A stretch of DNA of 12,470 nt from an uncultured Bacteroidales bacterium (GTDB taxonomy: Bacteria > Bacteroidota > Bacteroidia > Bacteroidales > P3), in the NCBI GenBank assembly GCA_947097635.1, contig CAMURW010000015.1, positions 1 to 12,470 on the forward strand, given 5' to 3'. The notes beneath the pieces are model-generated. The model saw only the letters and a program-made list of their open reading frames with translations, was not told where the DNA came from and did not search any database. The stretch's first letter is position 1; every line of letters begins with the position of its first letter. The translations under genes and the position numbers were made by a program. Positions 7,219-12,470 of this stretch are shown here, piece after piece.

Positions 7219-7881
7219 TTATATCTCTATTGTAGTGCTGTGTTCCTTTGCCAGGCGACGCAAGTTGATGATGGCGTAGCGCATACGTCCCAGTGCGGTA
7301 TTGATGCTGACGCCCGTTTTGGCAGCGATATCCTTGAAGTCGTATTTGCCATAGTGCCGCAGAATGACTACTCGGCGTTGTTCGGGCGGTAGCATTTTTA
7401 CCAACTTCCGGACATTGCTGCCCGTCTGCTTCTTGATGATGTCGCGTTCGACATTTCCGTCCTGCACTTTGATGACATCTGTCACCTCGCAGCCTGGGGC
7501 GTTGGGCACCGTGGGCATCTTACCCAGACGGCGGAAATTATCTACGATTAGGTTGTGCGCAATGCGCATCACCCAATGTATGAATTTGTTTTCGTCCTTG
7601 TAATAGCCTGAGTTTATAGTATATATTACTTTAAAGAACGTGTCTTGAAAGATGTCGTCAGCCACGTCCCTGTCCTTTACAACAGAGATGATATAGCCAT
7701 ACACCTTGGCCTGATAACGCTCTAACAATTTGTCGAAGCTTTTATAATCGCCGTTGCGATACGCCGAAATGAGCTCATTATCTGTAGGCATGCAAGTGGT
7801 CTCGTCCATAGAAACGTATTTTGTGGGTTTCAAACTGGTAGAGCTATACTCAATATCTTGATGATTTAGTTTAACATTCAT
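7219..7881 (-). CDS. ECF-family RNA polymerase sigma factor
   Basis: The 220-residue product has the two-domain layout of extracytoplasmic-function sigma-70 proteins and should direct RNA polymerase to a specific promoter set. Region 2 spans about 47-118, with the DDIFQDTFFKV core-binding helix at 75-85 and the aromatic/basic stretch FIHWVMRIAHNLIVDNFRR. Region 4 spans about 162-212, with LPPEQRRVVILRHYG and the helix-turn-helix DFKDIAAKTGVSINTALGRM. The start is uncertain: a promoter-like pair ends 8 nt before ATG 7881, so translation may be leaderless from 7881 or begin at Met25 (7809) or Met31 (7791), where MPTDNELISAYRNGD resembles typical ECF N-termini. No anti-sigma gene is adjacent; a terminator follows. 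The gene is separated from miaA by 195 nt and is probably transcribed alone. I cannot tell the regulon. Confidence 0.93.
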   Translation of the reverse strand: MNVKLNHQDIEYSSTSLKPTKYVSMDETTCMPTDNELISAYRNGDYKSFDKLLERYQAKVYGYIISVVKDRDVADDIFQDTFFKVIYTINSGYYKDENKFIHWVMRIAHNLIVDNFRRLGKMPTVPNAPGCEVTDVIKVQDGNVERDIIKKQTGSNVRKLVKMLPPEQRRVVILRHYGKYDFKDIAAKTGVSINTALGRMRYAIINLRRLAKEHSTTIEI

Positions 7882-7889
7882 TTGAGGTG

Positions 7890-7921
7890 CAAAAGTAATA
7901 TTTTTTTTTCAACTGCACAAT
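7890..7921 (-). promoter_or_regulatory. Promoter of the ECF sigma factor gene, nearly leaderless
   Basis: The minus strand reads ATTG (7921-7918), 20 nt, then TACTTTTG (7897-7890). This fits the Bacteroidetes -33/-7 pattern (TTTG, 19-21 nt, TAnnTTTG) with one mismatch in the -33 box. Transcription would start about 5-6 nt later, near 7884, only a few bases before ATG 7881. Either the mRNA is leaderless or an internal Met is used. Confidence 0.55.
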
Positions 7922-7962
7922 TTTCTTTGCGAATTATTTTCTTTAGTGAAGGAGAAAAAAAA

Positions 7963-7978
7963 TTATTGCACTAAGACA
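7963..7978 (-). promoter_or_regulatory. Second promoter-like motif TGTCTTAGTGCAATAA above the sigma factor gene
   Basis: This 16-base string matches that at 7011-7026 except for one base, on the same strand and at a similar distance from the next start (about 81 nt versus 88 nt). TGTCTTAG is two mismatches from TAnnTTTG and has no TTTG at the right spacing; the nearest is about 26 nt upstream. It could be an alternative promoter giving a normal leader, or a regulator site. Confidence 0.25.
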
Positions 7979-8076
7979 CAATTTTTTGTGAGGGTGTCGT
8001 AAAGCAAATATTTTTCTTCAACAGGTCTTCGTTGCACTATTTAGAAGACAATAATTGCGATGTTTCTTCGCCTTTT

Positions 8077-8994
8077 TTAACAGATTTTCGCACGTGCCAG
8101 TATCTCCTCCACTTTGTCCTCCAAGGGCAGGGTGCCGTCTATCCAGAGGATGTTCACCCCATTGCGTTCCATGCGACGGAACCACGTCATCTGGCGTTTG
8201 CTGAAACGCCGGATGTCGGTATAGAGGTCTTTTTCCATCTGCTGAAGGGAACATTCTCCCAGCAGGAAGCGTGTGACGTGCTTGTACTCCAGACCATAAC
8301 GCAACAGGCGGGCAGTGGGGACACCGCTATCTATCAGCCTCTGCACCTCCTCTATCATTCCTTCCTGCAGTCTCTGACGTAGACGTGCACCGATGCGTTC
8401 TATCACCTGCTGGCGGGGGTAGCTGATACCTATTATTATATGCCGCATGGGCGGCAGCTGCACGTGGCGGTCTGGATTTGTCCGCTGATATTCTGCAATT
8501 TCCAGTGCTCGCACCAGCCGCTCGCGCGTCTCCGTGTCCGTGTGATTGTGCAGCTTGATGAGCGTTGCCAGCCGCTGCGTCAGCTCGTCGTTGCTGCAGG
8601 AGGCTATGCTGCTGCGGAAATCATCGTCCATAGGGGCATCGCTGAGTGCGTATCCGCGCACCACACTGTCCACATACAACCCTGTGCCGCCACACAGGAT
8701 AGGCATTCTGCCACGCGAGATAATGTCCTGATAGGCAACCTTGAAGTCGTTCAGAAACTGGTACACGCTGTATTCCTCGCCGGCATCGCGGATGTCGATG
8801 AGATGGCGGGGAATGCGGATGCCATGTATGTCGTAGTCCTTGAGATCCTTTCCTGTGCCAATATCCATGCCTCGGAACACTTGACGGCTGTCGGCACTGA
8901 TGATTTCACCCTGCAGACGATAGGCACATTCTGCCGCCACTGCCGTTTTGCCGCAGGCTGTAGGGCCTGTGATGGTGAGTAAGGTATTTCGCAT
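8077..8994 (-). CDS. miaA: tRNA dimethylallyltransferase MiaA
   Basis: The 305-residue cytosolic enzyme transfers the dimethylallyl group from DMAPP to N6 of A37 in tRNAs that read codons starting with U, the first step to i6A/ms2i6A. The sequence shows the P-loop GPTACGKT at 10-17, the family signature DSRQVFRGMDIGTGK at 35-49, GGTGLYVDSVVRGY at about 102-115, and the C-terminal RRFSKRQMTWFRRM near 265-278. Length is normal for the family. ATG 8994 is preceded by an A-rich stretch (GATAAAAAATC), a usual Bacteroidetes translation start. It lies 84 nt below the stop of the OmpA/PD40 gene, with a hairpin between, so co-transcription with partial attenuation is possible. Nothing unusual is seen in the enzyme. 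Confidence 0.97.
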   Translation of the reverse strand: MRNTLLTITGPTACGKTAVAAECAYRLQGEIISADSRQVFRGMDIGTGKDLKDYDIHGIRIPRHLIDIRDAGEEYSVYQFLNDFKVAYQDIISRGRMPILCGGTGLYVDSVVRGYALSDAPMDDDFRSSIASCSNDELTQRLATLIKLHNHTDTETRERLVRALEIAEYQRTNPDRHVQLPPMRHIIIGISYPRQQVIERIGARLRQRLQEGMIEEVQRLIDSGVPTARLLRYGLEYKHVTRFLLGECSLQQMEKDLYTDIRRFSKRQMTWFRRMERNGVNILWIDGTLPLEDKVEEILARAKIC

Positions 8995-9025
8995 GATTTT
9001 TTATCGGCTTCTTTATATAGCACAA

Positions 9026-9058
9026 TGCCTCCTGCCTTGGGGGAGAGGACAGGAGGCA
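9026..9058 (-). terminator. Hairpin between the OmpA/PD40 gene and miaA (possible weak terminator)
   Basis: A perfect 9-bp stem, tgcctcctg at 9026-9034 with caggaggca at 9050-9058, encloses 15 bases. Inside, after one bulged base, CCT/AGG can add three pairs. On the minus strand it begins about 20 nt after the stop at 9079 and is followed by TTGTGCTATATAAAG, a poor U tract. It could partly terminate or stabilise the upstream mRNA while letting some transcription reach miaA. No separate miaA promoter is obvious in the 84-nt gap. Confidence 0.5.
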
Positions 9059-9078
9059 CTTGATAGAGGGTGTTGGTA

Positions 9079-11760
9079 TCAGTCTTTGAAGTAGAGTTTG
9101 CCGTTCTGTTTGTCGAAGTCGTAGTTGCCAAACTGCTGCAGGCCTATTTTGTTGATGATAAACTTGTAGTCTATGCCTTTCACTACAACCACTTCCACGT
9201 TGTGCACGCGTTTCTGCCCTATCTGCATCTCCTTGAATACAATGGTGGCTTTGTCCAAGATGTTGCCTTCATGATCGAAGGCATTGTCGCGCTGCGGGAA
9301 GTCTTCCTTGTTGATGCGACGCTGGTAGAGGAAGTTCATGGCTTCCGCCCAGCTCATAGCCACAGGCTCAGCATAGCGTTCGTCGATGAGCATGGGCATC
9401 TGTGCACCATTCACTATGCACTGTATTTCGCCTTTGGAGGAGGAGATCATAGTGGCGGGGATGGTGGCCTCGTCGTGGATAATCTCTGGCACATAGTCTA
9501 TATGCTCCACTGACGTCTCCACCAGGTTTATCACCTTGCCGTCTTCGTTGCGCTTCGCTGCGGTGCTGTCGGCGACGAGGTTATTTATCAGCGTTTTGGA
9601 GACATAGTCAGTACGCAGTATCATGAACTCCAGTCGGCGATTCAGCAGATGTGCTGCTTCTTGACGTTCCTTGTTCGGTATGCCGTCGATGAAATCGCAT
9701 TCCAGCGTGGTGCCTGCACTGAAGGTATAGGGATGTCCGTTCACGCGCACCGTCATATTGCAGTCCAGCGTGCGAGGCACACGTTCGGCATAGCCTTTGG
9801 CCACCAGGCGCTCGGGTTCTATGCCGCGGCTGATAAGGTAGTCCACCACGCTTTGTGCGCGACGCTGGCTGAGGGTGTCGTTGGTGAGACCCAGATAGGG
9901 ACGGCAGTCGGTATGCGCACGCAGTTCCACCACGATGTTGGGATTGTTCACCATCACGAGGTACAGGTCCATCAAGCTGTCCAGAAACTCTTCCTTGAGA
10001 TCCCATTTTGCCAGGTCGAAACGTATCTCAGGCAGCACTACTGGCTGTCGTGGCACAGGCTCTATGCGGAAGTCGTGTACGATGTTCTTGTCGGTATTAT
10101 AACCGCAGGTGCTTTCGCTGCCTTCCAGCGAGAAGTAGTCCACCTTGGAGATATACATCTTGTAGATGACGTTGCGCTTGATCTGCGTCTCGTCGAAGCG
10201 GTAGAAGCCGTTTTTGTCGGTGTAGGTCTCAAAACTGGTATTGTTGTTGCCCACGATGCGCACTTTGGCATTGTTGATAAGCTGCATGCTCTTCTCGTCG
10301 CGTACGGTACCCTCTATGCTGTAAAGCAGCGGGGGCAACTGGAAATAGTAGATATCGTCGTTGATAGGTGCTATTTTCTTGCCTTTCTTCTTAGTCTTGC
10401 GGTTGTGTGGGTCTTCGAAGGGACGGTTGCTGCTGAAATAGCCGCGTTCCTCCATCTCGCTGTTGCCTTCGGGGTAAAAGACGATGCTCATCTCGTCATA
10501 TGAGGAGTTGATGGGTATGCCCAGGTTGCGGGGTTTGCTCCATCTGCGTCCCTCCCTGTGTGTCTCGAAGAGATCCTGTCCACCCACGCCAGGGAGGCCG
10601 TTGCTGCTGTAGTACATCGTGCTGTCGTCGCGCATCACGGGCATCACTTCGCGTCCTTCGGTGTTCAGCACGGTGCCTAAGTTCATGGGGTGTCCAAAGG
10701 TGTCTTCCACGCTTCTGCGCGTGGCCATCCACAGGTCGTAGTCGCCGCTGCCGCCTGGCATATCGCTGCTGAAGTACATAGTCAGTTCGTCTTCGGTGAG
10801 TGCAGGATAGAGATAGTTGTACATCGTGTCGCCCAGGTTTATCTTTATTGCCTCGCTCCACTCTCCGTTCATGTTGGCTTTGTCGTCGTTATCCTTTTTG
10901 TTGCCTTTTTTGCCTTTTTTGTTACCATCGTCGGAGGCAGTGCCTTTCTTGGAATAGTAGATATAGCAGCCCTGCGTTTGATGCTCTTTGGCATCGCAGC
11001 GCGAGAAATAAATGGTGTTGCCGTCTTTGCTGAATACGGGCTCTCCCTCGTTAACGCCAGTATTCACGTGGCCAGTGTTGTCCAGCAGTTCGGGTTCTTT
11101 GCTCCACTGGCCGCGCCTGTCCTGGTACACGTAGTACAGGTTGGAGAAGGCTTGTCCTGTCCAGGCATCGTGACTCTTCTTGTCGGCGCCCTCGAAACGC
11201 GAACTGGCGAATACCAGTTTGCTGGTGTCATTGCCCATGAAGCGGGGACTCCAGTCGTTGTAGTCTGTGCACCAGTCGTCCTTACGTGTTATCTCGTGGC
11301 GTGTACGTTCCAGGAACAGTTGGTTTACATAGGTGAGGCTGGCTTTCCGTTTCCGCACAAAACTGTCGTCGGGCACTAGTTCCAGGTATTTGGCATAGTA
11401 TTCGTCCGCCTCGTCGAACTTGTTCTGAAAACGGTTCATCTCGGCCATGTAATAATATATCTTGGGCTCCGTATTGTAGTACTCCGAGTTGATGAGGCGT
11501 TTGTACACACGTTGTGCCTTAGGGAAGTTATTCATCAGCCTGTAGCATTCACCCATCTGGAAATACACGCGATTTTTCTCCGCTTTATTGGAGCGAATTT
11601 TGTCGTAGGATTTCTCATAGGCTTCCAGGGCATCGAGGTAACGGTTCTGGTTGAAGAGGTCGTCGGCTTTCTCCGCCAAACTTTTAGTCTGTGCAAAACC
11701 AACCTGTGCCACTAAGACAGAAACTATCAACAGGACAAACCCTTTTTTGAACGTTTTCAT
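9079..11760 (-). CDS. OmpA-family envelope protein with TPR, PD40 propeller, regulatory-like fold and C-terminal retropepsin-like domain
   Basis: The 893-residue product starts with a type I signal peptide (KTFKKG, hydrophobic FVLLIVSVLVAQVGFA, then Q24) and has no lipobox Cys. Domains, approximate: TPR-type helices 25-155; PD40/beta-propeller 163-475 with blades such as SPRFMGNDTSKLVFAS, EPVFSKDGNTIYFS and PALTEDELTMYFSSD; a Lys-rich insert 279-294 and a basic linker near 460; carboxypeptidase-regulatory-like fold 480-565; OmpA_C 575-718 with RAHTD, SQRRAQSVVDYL, LVAKGYAE and NRRLEFMI. The OmpA domain should bind peptidoglycan in the periplasm. The order TPR-PD40-CRD-OmpA is that of PorE-type proteins tied to type IX secretion; orthology is not shown, and PorE is a lipoprotein. 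The extra tail, about 775-893, reads as a retropepsin-like domain (EIQCIVNGAQMPMLI, then AEAMNFL, IGQKRVHNVEVVVV) with D793-E794-R795 replacing the catalytic DTG, so it is probably inactive. Confidence 0.92.
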   Translation of the reverse strand: MKTFKKGFVLLIVSVLVAQVGFAQTKSLAEKADDLFNQNRYLDALEAYEKSYDKIRSNKAEKNRVYFQMGECYRLMNNFPKAQRVYKRLINSEYYNTEPKIYYYMAEMNRFQNKFDEADEYYAKYLELVPDDSFVRKRKASLTYVNQLFLERTRHEITRKDDWCTDYNDWSPRFMGNDTSKLVFASSRFEGADKKSHDAWTGQAFSNLYYVYQDRRGQWSKEPELLDNTGHVNTGVNEGEPVFSKDGNTIYFSRCDAKEHQTQGCYIYYSKKGTASDDGNKKGKKGNKKDNDDKANMNGEWSEAIKINLGDTMYNYLYPALTEDELTMYFSSDMPGGSGDYDLWMATRRSVEDTFGHPMNLGTVLNTEGREVMPVMRDDSTMYYSSNGLPGVGGQDLFETHREGRRWSKPRNLGIPINSSYDEMSIVFYPEGNSEMEERGYFSSNRPFEDPHNRKTKKKGKKIAPINDDIYYFQLPPLLYSIEGTVRDEKSMQLINNAKVRIVGNNNTSFETYTDKNGFYRFDETQIKRNVIYKMYISKVDYFSLEGSESTCGYNTDKNIVHDFRIEPVPRQPVVLPEIRFDLAKWDLKEEFLDSLMDLYLVMVNNPNIVVELRAHTDCRPYLGLTNDTLSQRRAQSVVDYLISRGIEPERLVAKGYAERVPRTLDCNMTVRVNGHPYTFSAGTTLECDFIDGIPNKERQEAAHLLNRRLEFMILRTDYVSKTLINNLVADSTAAKRNEDGKVINLVETSVEHIDYVPEIIHDEATIPATMISSSKGEIQCIVNGAQMPMLIDERYAEPVAMSWAEAMNFLYQRRINKEDFPQRDNAFDHEGNILDKATIVFKEMQIGQKRVHNVEVVVVKGIDYKFIINKIGLQQFGNYDFDKQNGKLYFKD

Positions 11761-11853
11761 ATATGGATTCTTTTCTTCAAAATGAACATAAATATATTAG
11801 TATCAATGCAATAAGACCTCTTTATTGGAAGTGGATTACATTAATTCGACGTG

Positions 11854-11861
11854 CTAAGATA
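11854..11861 (-). promoter_or_regulatory. -7-like element TATCTTAG upstream of the OmpA/PD40 gene
   Basis: The minus strand reads TATCTTAG, one base from TAnnTTTG, about 93 nt above ATG 11760. No good TTTG box is present at 19-21 nt; the nearest TTG is 14 nt upstream. It lies just below the inverted repeat at 11869-11898. This may give the 9079-11760 gene its own transcript, independent of queD. Confidence 0.35.
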
Positions 11862-11868
11862 CACTTTT

Positions 11869-11898
11869 TTTTCGACAAGTGAGAGGAAATGTCGAAAA
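11869..11898. repeat. Inverted repeat after queD
   Basis: A perfect 9-bp inverted repeat, ttttcgaca at 11869-11877 with tgtcgaaaa at 11890-11898, has a 12-base loop and lies 14 nt after the queD stop. On the minus strand it is followed by an A run, so it lacks the U tract of a classical terminator. It also sits immediately upstream of the promoter-like element at 11854-11861, so an operator is an alternative. Confidence 0.5.
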
Positions 11899-11912
11899 CA
11901 GGTCATTTTTCA

Positions 11913-12338
11913 TTACAGGAACAGTTCGGCATAGGATGTCGCAGTTTCGTAGAGCCGCAGGCTATAGAGCCTCACCCCCTTGGGCAGGCGCGGCTGTAAC
12001 TGCTGGGCGAAATGAGTCAGCAGGTTCTCGCAGGTGGGCTGGAAATCCACCACCACCGTCTTATTGGCAGGCATCCGAAAGGTATTAAAGGGCGAATCGC
12101 GTGAGATAACGAAGGCATGGTCCATTGGGGCCACGATGCTTTCGTTTACAATTTTCTTGAGGTCGCCGAAGTCCACCACCATTCCTTGCTTGGGGGAGGC
12201 GGCATCGGTGATGGGGCTACCTTCCACAGTGACAAACAGACGATACGAGTGGCCGTGTATGTTCCGGCACTTGCCGTCGTAGCCGGTAAGTGCGTGTGCC
12301 ATCTCGAAGTTGAACTCTTTGGTGAGACGTAGGTGCAT
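11913..12338 (-). CDS. queD: 6-carboxy-5,6,7,8-tetrahydropterin synthase (QueD / PTPS family)
   Basis: The 141-residue enzyme belongs to the 6-pyruvoyl-tetrahydropterin synthase family and most likely converts dihydroneopterin triphosphate to 6-carboxytetrahydropterin, the second step to preQ0 and queuosine. Visible residues: zinc ligands His15, His28 and His30 (FEMAHAL and NIHGHSY), nucleophile Cys24, Asp73-His74 in PMDHAF, PTCEN at 101-105, and Glu131 in the closing LYETATSYAEL. The C-x3-H-G-H spacing favours bacterial QueD over folate-type PTPS-III, but true biopterin synthesis cannot be excluded from sequence alone. It starts 27 nt after the clpX-like stop and is probably in the same transcript. 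No queE, queC or folE is in the window. Confidence 0.93.
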   Translation of the reverse strand: MHLRLTKEFNFEMAHALTGYDGKCRNIHGHSYRLFVTVEGSPITDAASPKQGMVVDFGDLKKIVNESIVAPMDHAFVISRDSPFNTFRMPANKTVVVDFQPTCENLLTHFAQQLQPRLPKGVRLYSLRLYETATSYAELFL

Positions 12339-12365
12339 GGCTGGATATTCTTACTTGGGACGGGA

Positions 12366-12470
12366 TTATTTGGTGTTGAGGGCGTCGTCCACCAGCTTCT
12401 TGGTGATACGCATTTTGGTACCGTTCTTGGAGGGCAGGTCGAACATGATGTCGGTCATTACTTTTTCCAT
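12366..12470 (-). CDS. clpX: C-terminal fragment of an AAA+ unfoldase, probably ClpX
   Basis: Only 34 codons and TAA (12368-12366) are in the window. The fragment MEKVMTDIMFDLPSK, then KMRITKKLVDDALNTK, matches the end of ClpX, where the sensor-2 helix segment is typically S-I-(M/I)-E-x-x-M-x-D-x-M-(F/Y)-(D/E)-(L/I)-P-S followed by a short V-x-I-T strand. The first Met at 12470 is therefore probably internal, equivalent to the Met in a GLRSIMEK-type context, and not a start. ClpX unfolds substrates for ClpP. HslU is the main alternative but usually ends differently. Confidence is limited by the short length. Confidence 0.6.
   Translation of the reverse strand: MEKVMTDIMFDLPSKNGTKMRITKKLVDDALNTK

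Noticed and set aside
7099..7392. 97-codon plus-strand frame
   Set aside because: It overlaps the sigma factor gene and its terminator in antisense and has no recognisable domain.
9649..11379. Long plus-strand open frames (9649-10503 and 10690-11379)
   Set aside because: Antisense shadows of the OmpA/PD40 gene in the aligned frame; no recognisable domains, and the minus-strand product is clearly multi-domain.
11869..11898. Classical rho-independent terminator for queD
   Set aside because: The stem is good but is followed on the minus strand by an A run instead of a U run, so it is listed only as an inverted repeat.
12468..12470. ATG at the right edge as the start of a 34-residue gene
   Set aside because: The sequence matches the end of ClpX, in which this Met is internal; the frame is open to the window edge, so it is a truncated gene rather than a short one.

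Overview
The window looks like part of a Bacteroidales (Prevotella-like) chromosome. Evidence: intergenic regions carry the Bacteroidetes -7 promoter element TAnnTTTG, and there is a very large secreted multi-domain protein built from FnIII, choice-of-anchor-J and CUB-like modules. There is also an OmpA-family protein with TPR, PD40 and carboxypeptidase-regulatory-like domains, and the intergenic DNA is AT-rich with little visible Shine-Dalgarno sequence. Every gene I can support lies on the minus strand, so the biological reading order runs from the right edge to the left edge.

Right to left: 12366-12470 is the last 34 codons of an AAA+ protein, most likely ClpX. It is followed after 27 nt by queD (11913-12338), the queuosine-pathway 6-carboxytetrahydropterin synthase. 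A 152-nt gap with a promoter-like element and an inverted repeat precedes an 893-residue periplasmic/outer-membrane-associated protein (9079-11760). Its order is signal peptide, TPR, PD40 propeller, carboxypeptidase-regulatory-like fold, OmpA peptidoglycan-binding domain. At its C-terminus is a domain that reads as a retropepsin-like aspartic protease whose catalytic Asp-Thr-Gly has become Asp-Glu-Arg. A hairpin separates it from miaA (8077-8994, tRNA dimethylallyltransferase). Then comes an ECF sigma factor (7219-7881) with its own promoter almost touching the first ATG and a terminator at 7080-7113.

From 5886 to 7218 the DNA is mostly non-coding. It holds one small candidate gene (6737-6922) with a leader hairpin and a good terminator, and a compact block of two 11-bp-period tandem arrays joined by a hairpin (6383-6481), one of which fits a G-quadruplex pattern. 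The left 5.9 kb is one uninterrupted reading frame (1-5885) that runs off the window edge. It encodes at least 1,961 residues of a secreted repetitive adhesin-like protein whose domain classes alternate in a regular order.

Functionally the window mixes housekeeping tRNA modification (queD, miaA), protein turnover (clpX-like) and a regulator (ECF sigma) with surface biology (OmpA/PD40 protein, giant adhesin). The OmpA/PD40 protein has the domain order of PorE-type proteins linked to type IX secretion, and the giant protein looks like type IX cargo, but that link is inference: its diagnostic C-terminal domain lies outside the window. The strongest candidates for something under-described are the OmpA plus degenerate-retropepsin fusion, the compound 11-bp repeat block, and the small ORF with its own terminator.
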